Shown here in pieces: positions 11,753 through 24,400 of a stretch of DNA of 64,000 bases. The DNA is from Serripes groenlandicus. Its lineage: Eukaryota; Mollusca; Bivalvia; Cardiida; Cardiidae. The stretch is from positions 38,284,363 to 38,348,362 of the forward strand of contig JASEVX010000013.1 in NCBI GenBank assembly GCA_031761405.1, in the 5' to 3' direction. Positions within the stretch are counted from its first letter, which is position 1. The number at the start of each line of letters is the position of its first letter. A program made the translations under genes and the position numbers. A model generated the notes under the pieces. It did no database searches, was not told the DNA's origin, and saw only the letters and a program-made list of their open reading frames with translations.

Positions 11753-11934
11753 TGTCTCAGAAACGAGTAAAAGCACTAAATAGTGTACACATTATCCGAT
11801 TTGTCTATACATGTTTGATTACATACTGTGTAACTTAATCGAAAAAGATTTTATTTCTAAAAGAAAGGAACCATTCTCGCAGAACATTTCTCACTTGAAA
11901 GCGTCTGAATGAAGTGAAGTGATCTCGAGCGCTT

Positions 11935-11948
11935 GTTGGCAAGGAAAC
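11935..11948 (+). promoter_or_regulatory. possible RFX X-box upstream of exon 1A
   Basis: The sequence GTTGGCAAGGAAAC fits the ciliary X-box pattern GTNNCC(N1-3)RGNAAC with one mismatch in the first half. It lies about 235 bases before the exon 1A ATG. RFX factors drive ciliary genes, which suits a DCDC2-like product. A match of this quality can arise by chance. Confidence 0.3.
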
Positions 11949-12183
11949 GACGTCATAAAACAATAGCGCGTTCCCAGAGTTCCTTGCGCTTCCATAGTAG
12001 TAAGGTTTAGGGACGTTGTTTCTTTTCTTTCTGAAAGAAACTTAAATTTATTTTGATATTTTTATGTTTAAAAGATAAAATATGATATAGTGGATTTATA
12101 AGGGATAACGTCTAGACCGCGGCTTCACAGAAGAGTGTCGCAAATCCTTTGATTTTTGCGAATCTCTGACGACGCCTACCGCG

Positions 12184-12455
12184 ATGGGATCGCAGAAATT
12201 CCACGCCAAGCGGGTGACGTTCTTTCTGAACGGTGACTCTCATAATCCTGGCAAAACTGTGACCGTAAATTCACACTATATGCCTTCATTTGATGTCTTC
12301 TGTGACCATATTGGCAAGGTGCTTTCACGCGGACAAGATGGATTCTGCATCCGACGAGTTTACTCGGCAGGGGGCACGCAGGTCAACGATTTGGAGGACT
12401 TTAGAACCGGCCATGAATATGTGGCATCAAAAGATAACAAATATAAACGACTACG
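12184..12455 (+). CDS. dcdc2: DCDC2-like exon 1A, canonical DCX1 domain
   Basis: It starts at an ATG (MGSQKFHAKR) and encodes 90 codons plus two bases, ending at a CG|GTATTG donor in phase 2. Almost the whole exon is one DCX domain, about residues 8-90. Visible marks are the F-F-L-N-G-D-S...P-G-K strand, S-F-D-V-F for the helix, I-R-R-V-Y-S, and H-E-Y-V-A-S near the end. The final K-R-L-R joins to Y-K-E-I from the exon at 32731, matching the K-K-L-N-Y-x-x-I pattern of DCDC2. It keeps the N-G-D motif lost in exon 1B. The leader upstream is not open in frame to any obvious acceptor, so I read this as a true first coding exon. Confidence 0.82.
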
Positions 12456-15400
12456 GTATTGATTTTTACTTTATTTTCTTTATTATTCTTTCGGATAATC
12501 ACATTAAGTTTCTTAGTAATTGGAAAGTAGGTTTTTGGTTTACACATAGTTATCGATGTTAAATGTGTAACAAAATAATGTTACAGATAAACAAATGGAT
12601 AAGAAAACAAGAAACATATGTTTATATAAATTATTTGCATTTGTTGAAGCATTTACTTATAAACAGAATTAGTGTATGGTATGTTTTGTTGTACAAAGTT
12701 TCATGTCGATCGGCTAATACTATATATGAACTTGGTCATCATGCACACAAGTCATTTGAAGTGAAATGTAATAAATGTTGAAAGTGTACATTCAGGGGCG
12801 TAGCTCCCTTTAGGCACTGCAGGCAGGTGCCTACACATTTTTTCTCAAAATGCCCCAAAACGCAGCTGCGGCGATATACATCTGCGTAATGTATCGACCA
12901 GATCAGCATCCGGCCGAAACATTCCGTCTTATGGGAATAAATGTATAGAGTAGTGATTCCTGTAACAGAAAATCCACAGGACGCGAAAAGTGTCTATCCG
13001 GGTAGGCCTTGACTTTACGCAGAGTTCACAATGTTGATTTTCTCACGAGACGGCCTACACATTGATTATTGCAAAACTACGCCCCTGACATTTATGTATA
13101 CATTATCTTATTTTGGTTTGGAAAGTTGAATCCAAAATGTACCGACTATAACAACTTTCCGTGCCTCCAATTATATATATCTCGCGTTCTTGCCAAATGT
13201 TTGGTAACGCATGCAATACTTTGAATTCAGTCGAATCTCGTTATGTGATATCGGAAATCTCGATAGTTCGGATTTTTCGATTTTTCTGATGTCCCAAACA
13301 TCCCCCCTCAATGTTTTCTTTTTTCGAACTACGCTTTTATCGATACGTTTTCGATGTCCCTACAAACACGACATGTATATCGTCCTACGTAAGCTTGTTG
13401 ATTGAATTTTGATTTTCGTTCACCAAATTTCTTGGTTTGTTTTTGTTAAGTCTTAAACAATAGTTTTATTGGCACACAAATGTGTCGATCTATATTTGTT
13501 ATTCTTTTTTTTCTATTTTCGTGCTGAATTTAAAAGTCTAAAACAATGTGTTTATTGACACACAACGATTCGATTGGTTGGGTTACAAATGACATTCCTC
13601 AATAACACTGGAAGTTACCTCGTTCGGCCGATATCACCCGTAAGTGAAACCAAAACCAGATCTCAATTTGAAACTCGATACCTAGAGAAGTGAGTTCATA
13701 TTGATATCGGTATGGACCAACCCGATCCCAGTTTCGCCCTTATTTACATATCAGACAACTTTTGAAAACATTGTGGCAAAAGGTAGAAATTATCTCGAAG
13801 TCGATTGGGACCCAGAAATTGCCCCGGGTTAAAGCAGAGTTCGGGTGATCGTATGATTTATACTAAATACATTTGAGCTGTTCCACAAGAAGATCAAAAT
13901 TATGGAATCTGCATAATGTATCGATCAAGATCAGCCTGCGCAGTCCGCGCAGACTGATCCGGGCCGACACATTCAGTCTCAGGGGGATAGAGGTATAGAG
14001 TAATGCTTCCTGAAACAGAAAATCCACAGGAGGCGAAAAGTGTCTTTCCGGGTTAGCCTGCACGGCATCCTTAAGCTGATCCGGGACGATACTTTACGCA
14101 GAGTCCACAATGTTGGTTTACTCGTGGAACGGCTGATTTATGTATTCTCAGCTTCGTATTGATTATATTATGAAAAGCGAGTCAGTGATTAAACCATATT
14201 AAAATATTGTAAAGTAGCAGCTCTGATTTCTCGTTTTCGTATTCGGGTAGTTTGTGGTGTAATACTTCATGTGGTAGACTAAGCCAGTTAGCTTACGTTT
14301 GTATATGTTCATCTTTAAAGAATGACCTAACCGCACACTTACTCTTAAGAAGAATCTATTTGTTTCACGTTTTAACTTATCTTAGACCTTAATTTATGAT
14401 TACCATAATTATTGCTGTTTGAAATGTGTGACCTACAAAATTGCAAGAAAATACCATAAAGAACGATGCCAAAAATTGCAGCGAGCTCGTCGGGCGTCGA
14501 ACCGCTAATATCTGATCAAGTAGAATTTTGGTATCGCAAATTTAAAGACGTATACAGCATACCATGGATATATATTCTCCTGGTTATTTAAAAAGTACAC
14601 ATAACGAGGGCTTGGCGCGAAACGGTTGTAACTAAAATTCATATTTTTTTACGAAGGTTATTCACCTCGCCATAAAGTCCTTATAAGCGATAAAACATTT
14701 TTCTTGGTAAACAATGGACATTTAGGTGCCATTGCTCGTTCTGAGCAATGGCACCTAAATTTGCATTGTTTACAAAGGGGTCAAAATTGCCCCTAAACCA
14801 GGGTTTACAAAATAGGTTTCTGGTTACAACCGTTTGACTCCAAGCCCTCGATTCAAGCGGCGAACAATCCAGAGCCAATGAACTGGCTGATCTGGGTCTG
14901 CACTGGTAGCAAATGCATTACAGTTGGTTTTCGAAGAGCGCTGATATATAACTGTAGTACGACAAGCCTTACTATCCTAGTCATGTTTCATGTACATGAT
15001 CCTGTCACAGACAGGCATTAAATAACCCTTTCCTACAGACAACAAATATAACATATAACTGACAAAAGTAGAATGTGTCACCAGATGCGTCAAAATGCGT
15101 CTGAAGATGGGAAATGCTTAATTAAATACCCTTTCTCGGCAGATGCCGTTATTTATAAAATATTCAACGTATTCTACAGTTGACACGCGCTGTATTTGTG
15201 ACATGTATATGAGCCGTGTCGCGAGAAAAACCAACATTATGGCCTCTTCGTAATGTATCGACCCAGATCAGCCTGTGCAGTCCGCGCAGACTGATCTGGG
15301 CCGACACATTCCGTCTTAGAGGGATAGAGGTATAGAATAGTGATTTCTGAAACAAAACTCCACAGGAGGCGAAAAGTGTCTGTCCGGGTTATAGCCTGTG

Positions 15401-18400
15401 CGGCATGCTTAAGCTGATCCGGGACGATACTTTACGCAGAGTCTACAATGTTGGTTTTTTGCGGGACGGCTCATATCTCTTATATACGACAAGAAACAAT
15501 GGTTTGTTTAATTGTGCGAGCACCGATTGCTGAGGCCACCATGTTTAATTATAATCTACAGTTTATGATTGCCGTGAAAATATCTATATTCATCACTATT
15601 TTCTTTTTACCGCCTCGGGTGCGGGAGGTCGCGAGTTCGATCTCAAGCCGAGTCATACCAACGACTTATCCCTTTCCCACATATGACAATTCTGCAGCAG
15701 ACGACTTTGAACATATTTTGTCAAAAAATAGAAAATCTTTATAATTGAATGGATAACCTATGACTAAAAGCGGAAAACATTGTGACAAAAGGAGAAATTG
15801 CACGTGCAATTTCTTCTTTTGTCACTATGTTTTCAAAAAGCCGTCTGCTGCATGCATATATATATATAAGGGAAAGGGTTAAAATAACAGAACGCGCGGA
15901 ACCAGACTACATCCATGACAGTTCTCGATACCTATTAAAACATGCAATCTATACAGTTGTTACGGGAATGTTTTTTATTTGGAATTCTTTCATGTTCGTT
16001 TCCGTGCGTTTCATCTTTAAACACGCCAAAACCTATGAAGTCGGTTTCGCATTTTTAGATTCCATCAAAGAATGTTAAATTCATGTTTTCTTTTATTCAT
16101 TTTGTTAGAACTATATTCCTGTAATTTGACTTTTAAAAAACACTGTTTATTGCCATTGGTGACTATTTCCATAGTTGGCCCTTTCCCACATACAACAAAT
16201 CTGCAGCAGACCAGTTTGAATACATATAGTGGAAAATATGGAAACCCTCTTTAAATGAAAGACAATTTATCTATTTAATTTGAAAACATTGTGACATAAG
16301 GATACATTGGCGATAAAGAGCAATTTATCCTTTTTTCATGATGTTTTAAAAAGACGTCTGCTGCAGAGGCGACATAAAGCGTCTGTAAGGGCGAAAGTGT
16401 CAACCCTCGGAAATAATCAATTAATTTTACTCTGCCATATGGTGTAGAGCAATGATGCTAAACCGAACTCACTCGGCTATTTCCGTAAACAGAGTAAATG
16501 AGAAACGAACATAGCCGGGTAGTTACGATGAATTGATTGTTTGGGGTTTAACACCGCTTTCAAAAATTATTCAGTTATATCACGTCGTTTCCCGGGTAAT
16601 TCACCAGTATTACTGGTCCATTAACCCTGTCCCTCATACAGCAAATCTGCAGCAAACGAATTTGAACAAACTTTATAAAAAAAATGGAAAATCTCTTTAA
16701 TTAAATGGATAACCTATGACTAAAAGTGGAAAACATTGTGGCAAAAGGAGAAATTGCTCGTCTTGAGTAATTTCATCTTTTGTCAGTATGTTTTCAAAAA
16801 TCCGTCTTCTGCAGAGGCGTCAGAAAGCGTCTATATGAGGGAACGGGTTTGGCGAGTCGATCGTTAGGCTAACCCCTCAACCCTGAGCGCCAAAGACGGC
16901 AGCCGTTACTACCAGTTTACTAGCCTTTGGTATGGCTTGACCGGGAATCGAACCCGCGACCTCCCGCACTCGAGGCGGACGCTCTATCACTAGACCACCG
17001 AGGCGGTAAACGTGATATTAAAGACCTCTGCAAAAGAATATTGACCAGACGATTTGCGTTGGCGATTACTCCTATCGCAGACGACAAATTACCGGAACTT
17101 AATCCTTTCTTACATGTAGACGCATTCCGACGAAGCTGTAGTCAAATACATTTGAAAACATTGTGGCAAAAGGAGAAAATGCTCGTTATTAGCAATTTCT
17201 CATTTTTTGCAACACTATTTTAAACTGAATTCTAAGCATTATTCTTTTATTAATAGAGATTTGCAAAAAACAATCCTATTTGTTTTCAAAATCGTATTCT
17301 GCACGTTTTGTTGAATGCGGGAAAGGATTAATTACTATACAATGCAACAGTATAGATTAGTACAGAAGTTATTTGCATTTCGCTTCATAGAGCAGCGCTT
17401 TTATCGTGCATGTACACTGCACTTAACGACTTTTAATCATTGATGTGGTTTCAAAACGTACGTAAGGCCTACGCCTTGTGCTTTTAAACCAGTTATACAA
17501 ATTATTAACACTTGAACCGCTTCAGGGAAAAAAATGTGTCTTGTAGCAGTTATTGATTGATTCGTTCATTGATTTGGGTTTAGTGCCTTTTTTAACAATG
17601 TTTCAGTCATATAACGGCGGTCAATTCACCTACCAATCTTTCCAAGCAACTGGCTGCTTTTGCACGTTTATAGACACTATACACGCAGCGAAACTGTTGA
17701 TGAGTCTATGCACGCGCAAAGTACGCATCAGAGACTTCGCAAACCGCATATTTTAAGAAAGAAGCGAAGATGTAAGTTCTTGTATATAATCTGGAATTGT
17801 AACCCATTGGTAAACATCAAAATGCCTGTTTATATTGTGCCAAATACTCGCATGGTCATACCAAAGACTTAATTAGAAATGGTAGTTATCACCGTCTCCT
17901 TGACGCTCAGGGTTGCAGGGTTAGCCTTACGACTGAATGGCTGGTGTCTGGATAAACGGACCAGAAGTACTGGTAACTTACCCAGGAAACGCCGATATAT
18001 TATTTTAAAAATGTTGAAAGCGGCGTAGCAGCACACCGAATGACTAGCATGCCAACATTTTTAAAATAATATATCGGCGTTTCAACACCTTTTTGGCCGG
18101 TCGCTGCTCGATCATGTTGGAATGTTTAGTTTATAGCTAGAAACATTTGTAAAACTGTCTGTTTAATTACGACATCTATTCAAGGTATATAAATTTACCG
18201 CGTCGGGCGATTTCGGGTCGTATTACAGTCTCCGTAACGAGATCACATACACGGACATGGTAGTATCACTCGGTTGGCTACACCTATAGTTTTTTAGTCA
18301 GAAGTTACGTATTGGTCTTTACTATGCACAGGCGGAAAGTGGAGACTCTGATGAAGACCGTGTATAAGCAGAGGCTCGTCTGAGTATTCACTTTACGCAG

Positions 18401-21400
18401 ATTCAGTAAGAAGCTTAATTGACAGACGTGGCTTATTTTATAGCTAATTCAATATGCATCAACGCATTGAGTGATGTTATATGAAAGATCATAAATATTT
18501 TTTGTTAATCTCTAGAAAAAACGTTAGTTTTAAACCACCTATTTGCTGTAAGGCCACGTTCGTAACGCAATTTTATTGAAATATGTTCTTCATATGAACT
18601 TTTAAGAGTCCTTTGCGTTGAAAACGGTAGCTGAAAATTCCTGTCTGCGTTGAAAACACCTGAGAAAAAATGCCAGTTATGTGATAAGGATAATTTCAAT
18701 AAATTGCTTAAAACTTGTTCCTTTTACCACATTATTATCAACATACCGAATTATTTATTAGTTAATTGCAATGTTTTAGACGAAAAATAGTTTCCAAGGC
18801 ACCTGCTTCAGTCGTATCAAAGTACAAAGTCGTATAGTACATCAGCGGCAAACGACTTTGAAGTCATAACGACAGAATTATGGCAATCTCTATAAATAAT
18901 AGGCAAAAAATAGTTTGAACTGAGTTCAAAGACCATTGTTTTTTTCTTCCGTCACAATGTTTTCAGAGTCGTCTGTATGTCGCAAAGGGTTAAATGCAGT
19001 CTCGAGTGCGCAAAGCCGCGCCGCAACAGTTCTGTCGATAACGCCGGTGCATCGAGGGCTTGGCGTGAAACGGTTGTAACTAAAATTTGTATTTTTTTTA
19101 CTAAGGTTAATCACCTCGCCATAAAGTCTAAAAAAACTATTTTTCTTGGTAAACACTGGACATTTAGGTACCATTGCTCGTTCTGAGCAATGGCACCTAA
19201 ATTTGCATTGTTTACAAAATGGTCAAAATTGCCCCTAAACCAGGGTTTTCAAAAAAGGTTTTTGGTTACAACCGTTTCACGCCAAGCCCTCGGTATATAG
19301 ATCCAGTGGTCTTGAGTTCATTCTATCCGGTGACTAGTACTGTGACTAGATTGGTTACCCCACCCTCCCCCTTTATATCACGCTTTCGCATAGGTATGTT
19401 CAACGAGGTACCCGTTTATATTAAGACCAGCGTAGTTCATCCTACACCAATAGGATAAACAGTCTACGTGGGAAGGTTGCACGTTGTCTTTGATTGCTTT
19501 GGTGTTTAACGCCGCTTTCCACTTATCCTGACACCAACCAGTCAGTCGTAATGCTTACCCCGCGACCATGAGCGCATATATAGGAGGGCAACCATTACTT
19601 CCATTTTTAACGTATTTCGTATGACCCTTTCACTCATCGAACACGCGACCTCCCGCACTCGAAGCGGACGCTCTACCACTACACCACTAATGCGTTGACT
19701 GTGAAGAATGGTGTGTGAGCGGTACTGGTACGAGAAAGTCAGGAAACACTTGATAATGTGAAGTAGCCGATCGTGATATTACTGCAAAACTGTTGAAAAC
19801 GACGTTTAACTCGTATAAGCCATTAGAGTATGTACTTATTTATTTCCAGATCACAAAACACAATTGTTACTATCTGATAAACAATTTGATTTATAGGCAA
19901 TGAAACATAAATCGTAGTTATAAAAATTATTATCTAACCTCCCATTTTATAACATTGGGGGTATATTTGAACAGCATATACTATATAGATCTATTGATAT
20001 GACATTGCCATAGATTATCCCTCTAATGATATATTGGCAGGCGAGGAAAAAGTTTAATGCCGTAGGCTTGACTCGTACAATCGAGAAAATAGTTTTATAA
20101 TTAGGTTAGGTTTATTTTAGAGGCATTGAAAACAAACTTAAATTTCTTTAAATGAAAAATGTGATGAATGAATATAGTTAAAAGCATCAAACCTTTTGAC
20201 CACAATGTAATCAAAAGCCGTCTGCTGCATATGCTTAAGAACGAATAGTTAAAAACAACTACTGTAGCCTCATCTGCGTCTATGGTTTCTTTTTTAAAGG
20301 TGAGGGGGTATAAAAGTGGCAAAGACTTATGGTGTTAAAAAAATATGGATTCACATTCATGGATTTGACATTTAATATATTATAGTAGGTGTATTTCCAG
20401 CCTTGGGTTAATTCGACCATATTTGTTTTTACAGTTGAAATAACAATTAAGAAGGTTTTCTTATACGTTTACAGTTGAAATAACAATTAACCCTTTCAGC
20501 GCCAAAAGAGGCAATATTGAGGTTTTTGCAAACAATACTGATTCAGGTGAGTCAGCTCGTAACGAGCTGTCTCACCTGAAATCAGCCTTGTTTGCCTTTT
20601 AGTTATCAAAATTGTCCAAACTTTGATTATATGAGTAATGAAGACGCCCGATTTTGAATATGGAAGAGTCTACTTTAAACAATTCGGCTTTGAAAGAGTT
20701 AAGAAGATTTTCTTATACGCCAAGTAGCGCAGAGTCATGTCCACGGTGTTTACAAATATATGGATTCATACACTTTTAGTGTACGTCTGTATAGCAAAGA
20801 GGACCATTTATGTCCACATTCATGAATTTGACATTTAATATATTATGGTAGTTGTATTTCCAACATTGTGTCAAAAGAGTGGCAAAGAGTCATGTCCACG
20901 GTGTTAACAAAAATGATGGATTCATACAAGGGTACTACCCTCCTTGCCTACGTATGTATTGTATAGGAGGACCCTTAATGTGAATCTGACATTTAATATA
21001 GTATGGTAGTTGTATTTCCAACCTTGGGTCAATACTTTGACAATATAATTGGTCAATGACTAAGTTTGTTTTTACAGTTGAAATAACAATTAAGTAGATT
21101 TTCTAAAACGCCTTTTTTATGGACTGAGGTTCACAAACTTCAATTTGAATAAAAGCGTGAATATAAAACTCTCAGGTTCATTAAATTGTATGCTAATGTT
21201 TAAAACGATTGGACACGCCCACAAATTCAATTAAATTGATCAAATTCACTGATGATGCACGCATCTTCATTCGTTATTCACTGTAATCTGCATTAATCTA
21301 TTAAGTAATATACACAAACTATGTAAGAAAGGGATTTTAGAGTTTCCGCAAAAGGTATATCGACGCTAAATCAAGTAATCGACTTAAATAAATGATGAAC

Positions 21401-24400
21401 CGTCTTTGTTTACATCGAGCACGTGGTTACTAGGGAAGGCGGGTCAAAGGTCAAATAGAACGATCCCACAATTCAGTTTTCACAATGGAGGAAAGTGTGT
21501 GAACGGATTTGTTTACATCTTCATAGAAACGTGAATTTAGCGGTTTATTTAATTGTTGGACTGATAGTGAACTGACGATATCATTTTTTTTATAGATAGA
21601 ATATTCGTTGTGTGTTTGTTTACGGATTATAAGTGAAACGATGTCGTACTCGCAATCGCCGAGTTTTCAATACCGGCCAGTGGAGACCCGTGATTTGAAA
21701 CGCAGTCCAAACTGCTACTTTTACGTCAATGGCCATCAAACTACTGAGCCGACTAAGGTTAACATGTCGTGCCGACTTAGAACAATGGAAGCCATGATGG
21801 ATGAGTTGCATAAAAGGGTGCCGAAAAAGTGGCGAACTGATTGCGTAAGAGCGGTTTATACCCCGAACATGGGTACCCGAGTACATGATAAGGATACGTT
21901 TATTGATGGCGAGTACTATGTAGTCGCCGGAACCGATAAATTTCAACCTATAAAGTAAGTTTTCCAGTCGGCCCTGCTTAACCCTTTCCCACATACAACA
22001 AATCTGTAGTAGAAGACTTTGAAAACATCTTTTCAAAAATGAGAAAAATCTCCATTATTTAATGACAGTTCAATTATTTTAGAAATAGAGTTGAAAACAT
22101 TGTGGCAAATGCTGAAACTGCTCGTTTTGAATTTGTTTTCCTTTTATCACAATGTTTACAAAAGCTGTCTGCTAAAGACGCATGGGAATGGGTTTATACC
22201 AGCCCTTAAGTTACCACAAACAACATAATAGCAACAGACCACTTAGAAAACATTACTCTTTCCCACATACATTCATGAGTGTATAATAATATGATACAAC
22301 CAATTTACAGTTAAAATTAAAAAACATCTGGACAAAAATATGGAAACTCTCTGTTAATGAAAGTATGCAGATCTATCATGATTATTGCATCAAGTTGAAA
22401 TCATTGATGACTATGTCAATAGAAGAAATTTCTCCAGAATTTTTAGGCACCTATGTGGTGTAGTTGTTGATTGTCAGCCTCTTGTGCAGGAGGTCACAGG
22501 TTCGATCCCATTCCAGGTTATATATGTATGTTTTTGTATATCTATGACCAAAGTCTTAGGAATAGGTAGCAATGACTTTCTGTCCTTGGTGCTAAGGATT
22601 GCAGGAAAGTGAAAGTAGCGCAAAACACCATACCTTACAAACAAACCCTTTCTCATATATATTTAGATGAAAATTGATGTCTCTGCAGCATATGACTAAA
22701 TCATCGTGGAAAAAAGAGGAATTGCTTATCATAAGCAATTTCTTCTTTAGCCGCAATGTTTTCAATGTAATAACTTTACTATTATATATATATATATAGA
22801 GAGAGAGAGGGATGGGGGTGGCTTTAAGAGATAATTTTTAAGGTAGCAAGTTATTTTTTATTTTATTTTAACCTGGCATTGTCCTAATTATTGATTCAGT
22901 CAGTGCTTGATAAATGAGAGTCAATGAGAGTCTCATCCCTTTATACACTGTAACTCAGTTTCTATTTCGACGTTCATAACACTTCATAACGGGTATCAGT
23001 CATAAATGAGAGTCAACATCCTCCTATATTATTAGGTCTTTAATTAAGGATGACTGATACCTGAAATATACATGATATATACATATACAGTAAATGAGTA
23101 ATGATTAGTTACTTGATACTTCAGTCAACATACATGTGCTAAAGACACGACTTTTATATAGCAATTCCCTGTCTATAGCAATCACACTTTTAGTTTTACA
23201 ATTGCTGCTGACAGCTTCTGCATTTATAGACCACCTGTGAACAAGGACCAGATTTTCCATGGCCGTTCTGACTGTGTATATTATTTTCATGTAAATGAAC
23301 CTTTTGATATGCATTTATATTTGAATTGAATCATCCTGAGGACAGACTCACTCGAAGCATCATGTGACAATTATTAAAACAGAGCTCTTACAGAGGTCCT
23401 GAGATAAGGAAGGGGTATTCAGCTCTTTTTCCCACAATTTCTCTCTTATTATTAAAGCAAACCCTATGTTGTGGGTACTCAAAAGAATCATCTCACTGAG
23501 ACAATTCTTTTGAGTACCCACAACATAGGGTTTAAGGGTCAAATAAGGATTTCAAAACATGCAAAACGCCCGTTATCTAGAGCCCTGTCTTAGATAGATA
23601 AGGGGCGTTTTGCATGTTCTAAACTCCTTATTTGACGCTCTAACCCTATGTTGTGGGTACTCAAAAGAATCATCTCGGTGAGACAATTCTTTGCATACCA
23701 ACAGCATCGGGTTCTAATAATAAAAGAAAAATTGTGGGAAAAAGAGCTGAATACCTTATATGGACCTCTGCTTGAATATGCACTAGGTTGGGACATAACA
23801 AACCTGGGGGTTATAAATTGAAAAGTCCAATTGGTGTGTTGGAGACTTTCCATATACATTTTATCTCTTTTTAAGTGCTAATTTTGAATTTTCTTTTGTC
23901 CGTAAGTTCTAAACAAGTTCAATTTCATAATAGTTTGCTCATCCATGACTGCACAAACTTTTGTTAAGTAAAGTTTGTAAATATTTGTATGAATGTATAC
24001 ATGTATACATGTTTTTAACACCTTCTACAGTTGAAATAGACTTACTCAAAGATTATACTGTAGGAATATTTTCCAATATTCTTTTATGAGTGAAAAAAAC
24101 GTTATTGACTTTGGTGGATTAACCCTTTCTTCAAGTATGATTGGTGCAGTTTAGTTGAAGCCTTAATTCTATGACCTTTTCAGCCTGACATATTATAATA
24201 TAACTATATTAAAGATTATATCTGTAGCAAGCAACTTTTTAAAACATTTTGACAAAAGGAGACATTGTTCAAAACAAGTTTAATCGGATTCAATTTCTTT
24301 GAATGAGCATGCATGTATTTAAAGGTCTAATTAAATCATAAATAAATGTTAATAAAAAAATCATCACAATATCAAGAATATCATGTATTAATGATTCTAC

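Noticed and set aside
16927..17006. Possible tRNA gene on the minus strand
   Set aside because: A and B boxes are present, but the acceptor stem does not pair and the sequence continues into the SINE body.
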